From Tanytarsus gracilentus (Eukaryota; Arthropoda; Insecta; Diptera; Chironomidae): 64,000 bases of DNA. Shown here piece after piece: positions 15,398 through 27,826 of this stretch. The translations under genes and the position numbers were made by a program. The notes beneath the pieces were generated by a model that saw nothing but the letters and a program-made list of their open reading frames with translations, was not told the origin of the DNA and ran no database searches. Position 1 is the stretch's first letter. The number at the start of each line of letters is the position of its first letter. The stretch lies in the NCBI GenBank assembly GCA_038502055.1, contig JAXRKN010000022.1, forward strand, positions 232,001 through 296,000. Reading direction: 5' to 3'.

Positions 15398-18300
15398 ATG
15401 GCAATGATCGACGGACGACCGGCGAAATATCGCATTTCGTTAAAAGAACTCCGCGAACTCATGGAACACAGGGGTCGCGAAGGCATTCAACGAGTTCAGG
15501 ATTTTGGTGGAATAGAAGGTATCATGGATCGACTCTACACATCCCAAGATAAAGGTCTTAGCGGAAACCGGCTAGACATTGAACATAGACGTGAAACGTT
15601 CGGTTCCAATGTTATACCACCCAAACCGCCGAAAACATTTTTCCAGCTCGTATGTGAAGCTGTACAAGATATAACACTCATCATCCTTATCATCTCAGCA
15701 CTCATTTCGTTAGGGCTCTCGTTCTACAAGCCTGATGAGGAAGACGATGGTAAGTTGCTTCAATAATTTAAGATAATAAAATATAAAAATTGTATTATTT
15801 TTTTAGTCCTAGCCGATGAGGAGGAACATCATGGATGGATCGAAGGTTTTGCAATTTTAGTATCAGTTATCGTTGTTGTTATTGTTACAGCATTTAATGA
15901 CTACTCCAAAGAACGCCAATTTCGAGGTCTACAGTCGCGTATCGAAGGCGAACATAAGTTTTCCGTCATTAGAAATGGCGAAGCGATTCAGATATTGGTT
16001 GGTGATATTGTTGTTGGTGATATTTGTCAAATCAAATATGGTGATCTGCTGCCAGCAGATGGTATTTTAATTCAAAGCAATGACTTAAAGGTTCGCTATA
16101 TCACTGTGTGCTTTTGGATTATGTTTAAAATATAAAATTACTTTTTAGGTTGATGAGTCGTCGCTGACGGGTGAATCTGATCATGTTAAAAAGGGAGGAA
16201 ACTCTGATCCAATGGTTTTGTCTGGTACGCATGTGATGGAAGGTAGCGGCAAGATGATTGTTACTGCTGTCGGTGTGAACTCGCAGGCTGGTATCATCTT
16301 TACACTTTTGGGTGCTGCTGTTGATGAACAAGAGCAAGCAATAAAAAAGATGAAAAAGGGTAAGAGAATTGAAAATGCTGAGGGAATTTTATTTTAGGGA
16401 CTTTTTTCTCTCCTACGTGTTAAATCTATCTCTTTATCTTCCTGAATTTAAAACTTTAAATAAACTCGGAGCATTTTATGCATGGAGAACGGATAAAAAA
16501 TTTTCCATTTCCTTCTTTTTCCATGTTTTTTCTTGGAAAAGGAATTTTAGTGATCTTTTTTGTAGTAATATGTAGATTTTGTGTCTTCTCCTTCCTGGAC
16601 ATTCTTTTTATTTTAACGTCAAGTAAATTTACATTAATAAATCGTTAAATTTTCTCCCCATTTAAAAAATTTATCTTGGCTCCCATTTAAAATGAAAATT
16701 ATCCTTATCCATTCTAATAGTTTTGAAGCTTTCTCAATCCATGTAAATGAAAAACACTATCAATGATAATTCTAATCATTATTTTTTTCCTTTTTTGCAT
16801 GTTGTATTTAATTTCATCATTCAAAAAAAAATCACCTAACTTAAATGAAAATGTTTAAAAATGAAAATCACACATGTGCCATCAACCTTTCTACAAAATT
16901 TTATCCTCAACACTTATCAAAAAATTCGCAAAAAAATATTCTTTTTTAACTCGGGCTTGGACAAATTCAATTAATATCGCAGAAGCAAAAAAGCAGAAGA
17001 AGAAAAAGAGTTTAACAGGTGATTATTAAATAAGTATGAGAATTTTCAAAATTTAATTAAAAAGATAGAGGAAGGAAAAAAATTTATTTAATTTAAAAAT
17101 TATTTTCTTTCCTAAGTGTTAGACTTCATTTCAAGATATAAATATCATGCGAGCATAAATGGCAGTTTTTGAATGATTTTTGCTTCAATTTTTGACTGCT
17201 CATCTCTGCTGTCATTTGTGATTTCTTATCCTCCCCCTTTCTCCCATTTTTTTATTTGCGTGATATTTATATCTTGCTCTATTTTAAAAACATAAAAAAC
17301 ATTTTAACAGTCCCAACACTTAATGACACAATCGATATTAGGAGTTAATAATTTTTAATATAAATCTAAGTTTAAAAATTTTAAAATAATTTTCTGCGCA
17401 ATCTATCATAATTTTTCATTTATTGGATTATTTTAATATACTTATATTAATTAAAATTTTTTTTTTTTTCTTTAATTTTTTTTTTTTACATCTTTTAAAT
17501 TTTATTATTTAAATTTAATATAAATTTTTTATAATAATATAATTATATAATAATTATATAATTAAATTATATAAACTGATCAATTGCAAATAGACTCGTG
17601 TTTGTGTTTGATTTTTTCAAAACATAAAATTTTTTGCAAGGGTCCACAACTTCCATATAAAACTTATATGCCACCAAAATTTGTATGAAACCATATAAAA
17701 TGTATACGCCATATAAATCATATAAATTTTATATGGATTTATATGGGAGTTGTCGACCCCTGAAGTTTTGTAAGCTATTTAAAAATTGCGCATATATAAA
17801 AACATACATAAATATTTCTTTCCTTTTTATCAATTATAAACTCATTTATTGATTTGAAAATTTTATTAGTGTTAAATCTTTAGTGATGCATTTAGCATGA
17901 TAAATATCTTTGTAAAAACATCCCTTTTGTGTATGCTTTGTCATGATTCCCCCTAAAGAAGCATTAAAATATCTTAAGTTAAAAATAATATTTTAAAATG
18001 CAAGTGAGTTAAATTTAATCACAGAATTAACTTCTAAGTAAATATTTTTAATATTAAATTTTAAATCTTTTCTTAGAAAATTAAATTAAAATTGATTTCT
18101 TACTGTAAAGTTATCGATGTAATTGAAAATTTTTTGTTAAATTTTTTATTTTAAATAAATTTACTAAAATTTAATTATTTTTTTCTTAATTAGGTGAACC
18201 AGGTCAGGTTACATCCAACAGTCATATTAGTCACGATGGAAATGGCACTGGAAATGACTTAGAAGCTTACCACGGAAGCTATAATGCTAAAAACCCAGAT

Positions 18301-21300
18301 GTTCCGCAACAAGAACGCGCAAGCACACCAGAAAAAACTGAGGAAGGAAGTGGTGGTGGTGGTGGAGGTGGTCATAAGAAGGAAAAGAGTGTTCTTCAAG
18401 CAAAGCTTACGAAATTAGCTATTCAAATTGGTTACGCTGGCTCTACGATTGCTGTCTTAACCGTTGCGATTTTAGTTATACAATTCTGCGTATCTACATT
18501 CGTTATTAACAAACAGCCATGGAAGAGTACTTATTTCAACGATTTAGTCAAACATTTTATTATCGGTGTCACTGTGTTGGTTGTTGCCGTGCCCGAAGGT
18601 TTACCATTAGCAGTTACATTGTCACTTGCTTATTCAGTAAAAGTAAGAGTGATTATATTATTTTGTCGTTTTGCCTCCTTTCCTCACTTTTATCGTTTTA
18701 TATTTTAGAAAATGATGAAGGACAACAATTTAGTGCGTCATTTAGATGCATGCGAAACGATGGGAAATGCCACTGCCATTTGTAGCGATAAGACTGGTAC
18801 ATTAACAACAAACCGAATGACGGTCGTACAATCATACATCTGCGAAAAACTAATGAAAGTAACTCCCAAATTTAACGACATACCAAGCGAAGTTGGAAAC
18901 AAAATTATTGAGGGTATTAGTGTGAACTCAGCCTATACTTCACAGTTAATGGTACGTTCGATTATTTATTCAAAGCTCCAATTTCTTAAAATATATTTAT
19001 TTAACGCTTTTGCAGCCAGGACAAAATCCGAATGATCTCGCAAACCAGATTGGTAACAAGACAGAATGTTCACTGCTCGGCTTTGTCGACTCACTCGGCA
19101 AAAGTTATCATCGAGTTCGCGAGGAAATTCCGGAGAAAGCATTTGTTCGTGTTTATACATTCAATTCTGACCGCAAATCGATGAGCACGGTTATTAATTT
19201 GCCAGATCGTGGTTATAGATTATATACAAAAGGCGCCTCAGAAATTATCTTAAAAAGGTAAATTTAAAAACATCTTAATTAGAGCTGTTAATATATTTTT
19301 TATTTATTCCTTTAGATGCGCCTTCATTTATGGTCATGAGGGACGATTAGAAAAGTTTACTCGTGACATGCAAGAGCGTTTACTTCATCAAGTGATTGAA
19401 CCGATGGCTTGTGATGGTCTTCGAACCATTTCGATTGCCTATCGCGATTTTGTCCGTGGCAAGCCGAACATTAATGAAGTTCATCTCGGTCCCAATGATG
19501 AACCCAATTGGGAAGATGAAGAGAACACGGTTAACAATTTGACATGTTTATGCGTTGTTGGTATCGAGGATCCGGTACGTCCCGAAGTACCTGATGCCAT
19601 TCGCAAATGTCAAAAGGCTGGAATTACTGTACGCATGGTCACCGGTGATAATATAAATACAGCCCGTTCAATTGCCACAAAGTGTGGCATTCTTCGGCCT
19701 CAGGATGACTTCTTGATTCTCGAAGGAAAGGAATTAAATCGTAGAATTCGTGATAGCAACGGAGATGTATGTTTTCTTTTTGAAATTTTACAAAATCAAT
19801 AACTTTTTAAACAAAAAAAACTTTTTTTAGATTCAGCAACATCTTTTAGATAAAGTTTGGCCTAAACTACGCGTATTGGCACGATCATCACCCACAGATA
19901 AATATAACTTAGTTAAAGGTATACACAGAAAAATTTAAAATATCATCAAACAATTAATTAAATAATTTTTTTAATTTAACAGGTATCATTGATAGTAAAA
20001 TTAGTGAGCAAAGAGAAGTAGTGGCCGTTACAGGTGATGGTACCAACGATGGTCCAGCACTGAAGAAAGCTGATGTTGGCTTTGCAATGGGTATTGCTGG
20101 AACAGATGTTGCCAAAGAAGCCTCCGATATTATTCTTACTGATGACAATTTCTCGTCAATCGTTAAAGCTGTTATGTGGGGTCGAAACGTTTATGATTCC
20201 ATTGCCAAGTTCTTACAGTTTCAATTGACTGTTAATGTTGTCGCTGTAATTGTTGCATTCATTGGTGCTTGCGCTGTTCAAGATTCGCCACTTAAAGCCG
20301 TGCAGATGCTTTGGGTGAATTTAATTATGGACACACTTGCGTCATTAGCCTTAGCTACAGAACTGCCAACACCTGACCTTCTCCTCCGTAAGCCCTACGG
20401 CCGAACAAAGCCTCTCATATCGAGAACTATGATGAAAAATATTCTCGGTCAGGCGGTGTATCAATTAACGATCATCTTTGGATTACTCTTTGCCGGCGAT
20501 AGAATTCTCGATATCGAATCAGGAAGAGGCGCAAAACTTGGCGATGGCCCATCACAACATTTTACCATTATCTTCAATACATTTGTATTAATGACACTTT
20601 TCAATGAACTTAACGCGCGCAAAATTCACGGACAGAGAAATATCTTTGCTGGAATTTTCACAAACCCCATTTTCTATTCGATTTGGGTCATTACTTGGAT
20701 ATCACAGGTGAGAAATAATTTAAAAAATATATTAGAGGATTTTTTTATTAATTTTCATTATTACATAGGTCGTCATCATTCAGTACGGTAAAATGGCATT
20801 TTCAACGAAAGCTTTAACACTCGAACAATGGCTCTGGTGTTTGTTCTTCGGTATGGGTACATTACTCTGGGGCCAAGTTGTAACAACAATTCCAACACGC
20901 AGTTTACCAAAAATACTATCGTAAGAATTTTTTAGTGTTTAATGACTTGCTTATTAATTATTAATTTTAATTAAGATGGGGACGTGGAAATCCAGAAAAT
21001 TACACGGAAGCAATTAACATGGTTGGTGATGACTCTCGCTACGATCCAATGGATGAGAAAAAACCACGTGCGGGACAAATTCTTTGGATTCGTGGACTTA
21101 CTAGACTTCAAACTCAGGTGGGTGACGAGTGGTCGATAAATGATCTTTCAAAAAAAAACTTTTACATTTTCCGTTAAATTTCCTCCCCTACTCTCTTCTT
21201 CTAAAATTAAAACTATTCCTGAATTTTAGTTCAATTTTTTTAGTTCATATCCATCCAGTTTATCTCAAATTTTCCATCAACTCTCTGTCGCTCTCTTTTA

Positions 21301-24300
21301 TGCAAGTTTGAGGATAAAAATTAAATAACTCTAATGGGTTGTTAAGTTTTAATAATTCACACTCACACCATGGCGGATTTAAATATTTGTAAAATAGTTA
21401 AATTCCAACTTTGTCCATTTCTGTGTAATTTTTTACTTCTAAAGGTGAAAAATCCTGCATCGTTAAAATTTTAAAATATTTTTCCTTTCGCGTCATTTTA
21501 TTTAAAATGGTTTTGTTAAATATTAAAAAATTTATTAATAGCCAAAAAAATTCGTGATTCTCAAGATAACTTTTTAAAAGTTTACATTTTCTACCGAGAA
21601 AGCTTTTTTATCAAATATTATTTGAAATTAAATTTACTGTTCATATTTATATAATTTTACTTTCTGTAGTTTAGTTGGCTGGTTGTCTAGTTATCTCTAT
21701 ACAATTTAGTCATTTAGAGGATCATAAGTTAAAAATTAATCATTCTAGTTAAATTTTCAAAAAATTTATACTTCAAAAATAAAAAATATTTCTCTTTCAT
21801 TATGCCACCATCTTCACGCCCTCCAACATCCTTCTTTTGCCATATTTATTTGCACAACATTTGCTACAATATAATTTTCAAAAATATTATTTTAAAATTG
21901 TTCAAATAATTGTTAGAATTTAGAATTTATCAAACTGAAATATTTAACTTTTTTTATTAAATTCCTTTTCTCTTTTTGCATAATTTAAAAAATGTTTGAA
22001 CCAGCCGGCAGAACCAATAAAAGAGACAGAAGTATAAGAAATGGTTTTTGTTGTCTAAAAGGAAACAAAAGTTCTGAACTTATTTTTGCGCAATATATGC
22101 AACATTCTTAAGAGAGTAGAAAAAGAGTAGGGTAGTAACTGAAATTCACATTATTATGGATCAAGGCCAAAATGAAAATTTGTTGGTTCTCTCTCTCTAC
22201 CTGTGCCTGATATGTAGAAAAAATGAGATTTCTCCACGCGCACTGCTCTCTACACTAATTAATACAATGCACACAAATTTAGTGAGAAATTATATGAAAA
22301 AAATTAAAGACTTAGAATATGAATAGCAGCAATATATAAATATATATAGGAAGTTCTTCGAGAACAGAAAAAATATCTGCGCAGAAATGTTAACAAAAAA
22401 AGTTATGATACAAGTACGTAAAAACTATTTGAATTATTGCAAGTTTTAAAATTCCTCCCTTGAAAATCAGAAGTTGCTCCCTATAGCTAACAGTATAGCT
22501 TATACTTCTCACCAAACCCGTCATAAATTAATTTTAATCGATCAAATGCATTCTGTTTTGCTTGCTCTCATATATTGTTTTTATTGTAGAAAGATTTTTC
22601 GAAACACATTTTAGTGATTTTTAGCTTGAAATAATTTTAGGAGGAAATCACTAAAGAAAATTCTTCATAAATAGATTTTTATTTTATTATGCAACATACA
22701 AACTTTAGATGTTAACCCCACATAGAAATTTAAATTATTTTTTAGTCAGTTTTCCTTCTATGTGTCCTTGTATTTAAATTAAAAATTAATGCGTATGAAA
22801 AAACACTAAATTAGAGGGAATTCAACAATTCACAAGTCGCATTTATTAAAACTTTTTGATCATGTTCAAACATGAGAGCTTAAAAGATTTTTAAATTGTA
22901 TTTAAATTTTTTGATTGTAGATTTTTGTAAAAAAAAATTATTTCGTTGTGCAATAATTTATTATCCTCCCCTTTTTGCTCATTCTTTATGCAGAATGTTT
23001 AAGACGTAGATGTGTGGCATTTGTTTAATTTTCACCTTTACCCCCAACCTCTTTATCCAAATTTAAATATTATTTATCTTTCGTATATGATTTTAAATCA
23101 AAATTAAAAGCAGCCAAAGTTTTAAAAAAAATTTAAAAAAGTTCAAAGCAAATTTAACGCAACTTTTAAAATTATTTAATTAATTGTTTGCAATCGTGAC
23201 AGGATTATGAAAATGTGATACACAATTTGATAGAAAATCAGTATAAAAATTAGCTGGCCCGTCAATTTTTTAGGTTAATTTTTTAAGTAAATCTCTAAAA
23301 TTTTACTTGAAAAATAGGTTATATCAGATCTTGGGTGGGTTCCGCATAAGAAACAAACATTTAAGACTGTTTAGAATTGATTAAACACATTTTCTTAATT
23401 AATTTGTTCTAATTAGTGTAAAAAGTTTAATTAAAAATTTCCATTTATTGAATTTTTTAGTTGATTTAGTGTATTTTTGTTTTTTTAGCATATATAAATG
23501 CTTCATATTATTTTATTGTGATAACAAACAAATTATTTTTTGCATAATACGTGTCGCATTTTTTAAATTAATTTAATTTGCTTTAGACAAATTCTTGTGA
23601 TCTTTCTTCTTTATTTTTAAACTCCCTTTTTTTTTCTTTTTCATAACTTTATTTTTTATTAATATCATTTGAGTTAAACATTTATTTACAAAAAGAAAAA
23701 ATTTATTATTTTTTCTTAATGTAAAAAAAAATTCAACTAAACCTATAAAATTTTTTTGCCAATTTTTATGTTTTTTAACCCATTTTTTTAATTTCTTGTA
23801 AAGTCAGTAAATTTTGAAGTCATCTCAAAAATCAAATTTTACTGCATGTTGTGTTGTTCCTAGTTGTTTTTTAACAATTGTACGCCAAGCTCAATTGCTC
23901 TCATAGCGAAGAATTAAAAACATAAAAATTCGCAAAAAAAAATTTAAAAACACAAAAACACAAAAAATGTTTTGCTTGCAGTTGCGCGTTGTCCGCGCTT
24001 TTAAGTCAACGCTGGAAGACATGGAGGAGCGCAGATCAATTCATAGTCTACGAAGCTTGCGTAACATGCAGCAAAGCAACCAAAATCCAAAACCAACCTC
24101 ATCCTCATTGTTGTACTCCAAAAATGCGTTTTTGAAAAATATTAATCGTGAGTCTCCACCCGGTAACATAACAATTCAAGTTCCAACTTTACGTCCTCAC
24201 GAACCATTAAATATTCACGATATAAATGCACGATACATTGATGATGATGATATTGAAGAATCAATTGATAAAACTAAAGAAACAAAAATCTAAACTTCTT

Positions 24301-27300
24301 TGTTAAGTTATCTAATATTTTTTATTTTCTTCTTCAAATAAAACTTTTTTTTTGATGAAGAAATAAATATAATTATAGTAGATTAGGAACGAGTTTAATT
24401 ATTTAACATTGTTACATTTAATTAAATATATTTTAATCATCAGAATTTCATTTTAAAATGTTATAATTTTATTTTTTAAATCTTTGTTACATTTCAAAAT
24501 TATTATTTACATTTTTTTGTTAAAAATTATTCAAATTCACTTAAATAGTTTCATGCAGTTCGAACTAAGCTAATTAACGGTCACAATTGATGATCTTATC
24601 AAATTTTGCATGAAGTCAGTGCAAAAATATTCTGCTTGTTTTTGTTCGCACAAATTTTTCCCCTAATTTTGCTCCATAATTTAACGCTTTGTCACTTTTC
24701 ATTCAGTATTTATAATCATTCTTCAATAAATGGAATTTTGAATTTTTTTTTTGAATCAAATAACCGTAAAAAATTGTAAAGTTCGTATAAATAATGTACT
24801 TATAAATTATATAAACTATTTTTTAACACTAATTTATAAAATGTTATCATTTTGCGTAAAATTTATACTTTTTCATGCTTATAAATAACTATCAAAAAAT
24901 AACAGTGTCGTCAAAATGCAATAAAACTCTTATTAAACTAAATTGGCAACGGAAAGATTTTTTTCCTGAACGAAAAATTATTTTTACTAGGGACTTTTCA
25001 GATTGGCAACGTTGTTTAAAATTTTGAAAAAAAATTCATGACACGAAATAATTTTTTTTAGAAAATCAAAATTCAAAGCAAAAAAAAAATACTTAGCGGA
25101 ACTGGAAAATCTTTCTTGTCGAATGAATTTTTTTTGCAATCTTATAAAAATTTAAATTTCATTACAAAAAATTTTCAATATCAAAAAATAATTCTTAGGA
25201 CTCAGAAAATTCATCTTTTGATATTGTAATAAAAAATCCTACGATGTGGATTAAAAACAAACAGAGATGGACAATTACATATTCATAAAAATTCCATGTA
25301 CCTAATGTAATCATGAATTTTGTTAAATAATTAATTTAATTTTTATTCGATTAAAATGTAATTGACCATCTCTGACAAAAATTTTTTAGTTTATGAATAT
25401 GATAGGCAAAAGACCAAAAAGTTAAAGCTTTTATTTTTTCAAACTCATAAAAACTAAAAACTTTGACAGAGCTCAACATGATCAAAATTTTGATTAGCTT
25501 TTGAAAGTTAATGAAGCAATTAATTAATTTTGTTATATAAACTGAAATAAAAATTGATGGATTTTTGAATTTTATCCACGATGGCCATTCAATCATGACC
25601 ATAATGTACATTTTACATTCTCCATTAAAATATAATTATTCAAAATGACTTCATAATACTGATCTGCCACAATTAAGTTACACGTGTGGGTTCTTATCAT
25701 TTTTAAAGTTTTAAGAAATCAGTCTCCTTTTTTTTATGAATCTAAAATCGCGAAAATAATAACAACAAAAAGCAATAATGCTATTTTTCTCAAAATCTAC
25801 TGTCTTAACTTTTTTCTTTTCATTAAAATAGTTTTTATTTTTGTAAAAAGTTACAGATGTTTAATCTCTCTTTTCTCCCTTTCTCTTCTCTCTCTCTCTT
25901 TCTTTTTTCTCTTTCCACCAACTACACAAATTTTTCCTTTTTTGATTTAAATTTTCACAATTTATCCTTTTTCAAAATATCACAACGAATCGAAAAAAAA
26001 AATAAATAATTCAACCAACAATACTCCTGATGACATAGGTGATAGGCGGTGAATTACAAGAGCGATTGATTCCTGTTCCATACAGCAAAAGTTCGACAGA
26101 CCAGGCTGTAAGCTGCTTTTCCTTGTGTCCTTTTTATGTTTTTTTTCTCTTTTTGTTTTAGTGTTTTAATCATAAAAAAAAATATACAATTTTATAAAAA
26201 CACATTTTTATATATCGCTACTTCGCCAATTATTTTTCGATTTCTGTTTTCGCTTAAAAATAAAGCATAGAGTATAGATTTTGTGTGTTAATAACCAAAT
26301 TGATGATAGTTTCGCAAATTTCTCTAATATCGCTTCGAAGAAAAAAATGCTTTTGTAATTTAATTTGTTTTATTGATTGTCGTCAATGCATTTTCTTTAT
26401 GTTGGATAGAGAAAAAACTATTCGAAAATATAATTTAAACATATTCAGTCAATGAATTGAACAGAAACGTATGAAATGTGGCCAAAAAAATATTACTAAC
26501 AATTTTTCAGCTGTTTTACACACAATATTTTAATTTAACAAATCTTCTTCAATTGCTTCTTGTTGTTGTTTGTATTAATGTTCAAATGAATAATCAAACT
26601 AAGGGAGTGTGATTCTAAAATTAGGAATTGTGTGACATAAATGACAACTTAAAATATAGAAAACAATGAAAGTTCGTCAGACTATTTCCACTTTCTTCCT
26701 TTTCCCGTATACTTTCAGCTTTCTTTCTTCTCCTAAACCAACTTTTTTATTTTTACATTAATTAAAAGTCCCAAAAATTTTGATATCCACGGAAAAGAAG
26801 ATTTTAGTTACTTCCTTGCATGTTTTATTTGATAATTTCTCAACTGCAATGATCGTTCTATATTGTGTCATTTGCTTCAGCACGTATTTGTGGATATTTA
26901 CACGATATTTTTAGATTGTAGAAAAAAAATAAAACTTTATTTCATAAAATTCGAAGATTGCAAAATTTAAAATGATATTTTTGAAAAGATCGTTAAATTT
27001 TACACATTTATTATTTTCCATTTTAAAATCAAGAAACGGAGAGAGGAATTACAAAATTAACATAGACCACGATTGGTTACATCTCTCTTTATTTCTGAAA
27101 TAAAGCTTTAAAAATATTTTTTCGAGTTGCAGTCAATTATTGAAATTTAATTAGACTGATGTGTTTCACTTTACGGTAAAGCGTCCGTGCCAGTTTATTT
27201 ATCCTTCAGTTTTGTAGATTATGTGTTTGAAGTCAGTGTAAAATGAACGTATTGGTGTTAAATAGATGTTTGCATCTATGTCAACTAGCAAATAAGACCA

Positions 27301-27631
27301 AAAACAATTTAAAGAAAAATGAAAAAAAATTAAATTTCTTTTTTCTTATTCTCGTTTTTCACTCTTTTTCTCTCCTTTTATTTATACAAAAAAACTCAAA
27401 TCGAAGCAGATTCGTGTTGTTAACGCTTTCCGCCAAGGACTCGACTCGAGATATGGTGAACACAGTACAACATCACTGGCAGAAGTCTTACGCAAGCAAA
27501 CATCGCTAAGTAAACGTCTTTCACAAGCATCCTCGATCGAATATGCCGATAACATACCAGACGAACTCACTATACCTGAGGTTGATATAGAGCGATTATC
27601 ATCGCATAGTCATACAGAAACTGCTGTTTAA
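15398..27631 (+). CDS. PMCA: Plasma-membrane calcium-transporting ATPase (PMCA)
   Basis: A P2B-type ATPase that uses ATP to export Ca2+ across the plasma membrane. Exons: 15398-15749, 15807-16090, 16149-16359, 16983-17018, 18194-18642, 18709-18951, 19016-19257, 19316-19766, 19831-19918, 19983-20707, 20769-20920 and 20976-21117 (1125 codons), then alternative 3' exons. Reading to 24293 gives 1228 residues; to 27631 gives 1198, or 1221 with the 26039 cassette. These are normal lengths for the family. Landmarks: start MAMIDGRP, HRRETFGSNVIPPKPPKTF, PEGLPLAV in M4, phosphorylation loop CSDKTGTLT with D471, KGASE nucleotide-binding motif, TGDGTNDGPALKKADVG hinge, and the calmodulin-binding start GQILWIRGLTRLQTQ. 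A poly-Gly run follows a regulatory Ser-rich loop before KKEKSVLQ. At 21118 the exon could also read through for 18 codons to a stop. The 21118-23981 intron shows no further exon. Confidence 0.97.
16983..17018 (+). CDS. PMCA: PMCA 36-nt cassette microexon (Lys-rich)
   Basis: A 36-nt segment bounded by AG and GTGATT encodes, with the split Glu codon, a basic stretch EAKKQKKKKSLT. It sits between the exons ending at 16359 and starting at 18194. All three junctions are phase 1, so inclusion or skipping keeps the frame (skipping gives Gly-Glu-Pro directly). It lies in the cytosolic loop between the transduction domain and M3, near splice site A of vertebrate PMCAs, where phospholipids act. Use as an alternative exon is inferred. 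Confidence 0.75.
17637..17762. mobile_element. hAT-like MITE in a PMCA intron, 126 bp
   Basis: The ends are inverted repeats. The left begins CAAGGGTCCACAACTTCC and the reverse complement of the right reads CAGGGGTCGACAACTCCC. They are flanked by ATTTTTTG and AAGTTTTG, which match at six of eight positions and look like a decayed 8-bp target duplication. The interior is rich in ATATAAA and palindromic. It is non-coding and non-autonomous. Assignment to hAT rests on the CA(R)GGG ends. Confidence 0.6.
21118..23981 (+). other. Large PMCA intron, no exon seen
   Basis: The donor GTGGGT follows the exon encoding the start of the calmodulin-binding domain. The 2.86 kb up to the acceptor before 23982 is AT-rich and shows no splice-bounded open frame that fits PMCA. 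Read-through of the donor would add a short tail beginning VGDEWSIND and stop within 60 nt. Confidence 0.5.
23982..24293 (+). CDS. PMCA: PMCA alternative terminal exon A
   Basis: The acceptor TTGCTTGCAG precedes TTGCGCGTTG, which continues the calmodulin-binding helix as LRVVRAFKSTLEDMEERRS. The exon adds 103 residues: Ser-rich, Asn-rich, then an acidic DDDD segment and a Lys-rich end with no PDZ ligand. A stop at 24291-24293 is followed by AATAAA at 24337, so this exon can end the transcript. The two terminal exons replace each other, giving pumps with different calmodulin affinity and partners (inference from vertebrate a/b isoforms). Confidence 0.9.
   Translation: MRVVRAFKSTLEDMEERRSIHSLRSLRNMQQSNQNPKPTSSSLLYSKNAFLKNINRESPPGNITIQVPTLRPHEPLNIHDINARYIDDDDIEESIDKTKETKI
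24337..24342 (+). terminator. Poly(A) signal after PMCA terminal exon A
   Basis: AATAAA 44 nt after the stop codon of the exon ending at 24293. A second AATAAA follows at about 24363. Their presence supports early polyadenylation of the isoform that uses exon A. Confidence 0.6.
25262..25374. mobile_element. Putative MITE with CAGAGATGG termini, 113 bp
   Basis: Inverted termini CAGAGATGGACAATTACAT at the left and the complement of ATGTAATTGACCATCTCTG at the right match at 18 of 19 positions. CAGAGATGG-type ends are typical of hAT MITEs. The flanks are A-rich and no clean 8-bp duplication is visible, so the assignment is weaker than for 7832-7944. It lies in a PMCA intron. Confidence 0.5.
26039..26107 (+). 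CDS. PMCA: PMCA 23-codon cassette exon
   Basis: Bounded by ...ACATAG and GTAAGC, this 69-nt in-frame exon encodes VIGGELQERLIPVPYSKSST followed by DQA. It would be inserted between LQTQ (exon ending 21117) and IRVVNAF (exon at 27410), that is, inside the calmodulin-binding domain. A very similar segment exists in Drosophila PMCA isoforms as far as I recall. Both junctions are phase 0, so skipping is in frame. Confidence 0.85.
27410..27631 (+). CDS. PMCA: PMCA alternative terminal exon B with PDZ ligand
   Basis: The acceptor TCGAAGCAG precedes IRVVNAFRQGLDSRYGEH, the second half of the calmodulin-binding helix. It continues with TSLAEVLRKQTSLSKRLSQ and EYADNIPDELTIPEVD, and ends SHTETAV. The last four residues ETAV fit the class I PDZ ligand (x-S/T-x-V), as in vertebrate PMCA b isoforms that bind scaffold proteins. 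This exon is far more conserved in style than exon A. Poly(A) signal AATAAA at 27821. Confidence 0.94.
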   Translation: MRVVNAFRQGLDSRYGEHSTTSLAEVLRKQTSLSKRLSQASSIEYADNIPDELTIPEVDIERLSSHSHTETAV

Positions 27632-27820
27632 TATTTATTACAGATTAATTATACGTGATAGCAAGTAAAATATGCTATTGTCTAGCCGATTAAAATTACC
27701 AAAAAAAACACATTATCTTGAGATAAAAAAAAGAGAGAAGATTATGGATGAATTCAAAAAGGTCCCACACACACAGACACACACTTATACAGTTAGAGTT
27801 TTAAATTTAACTTAATGAGA

Positions 27821-27826
27821 AATAAA
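27821..27826 (+). terminator. Poly(A) signal after PMCA terminal exon B
   Basis: AATAAA 190 nt past the stop codon at 27631, in AT-rich 3' sequence after a CA-repeat (about 27765-27785). Confidence 0.5.
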
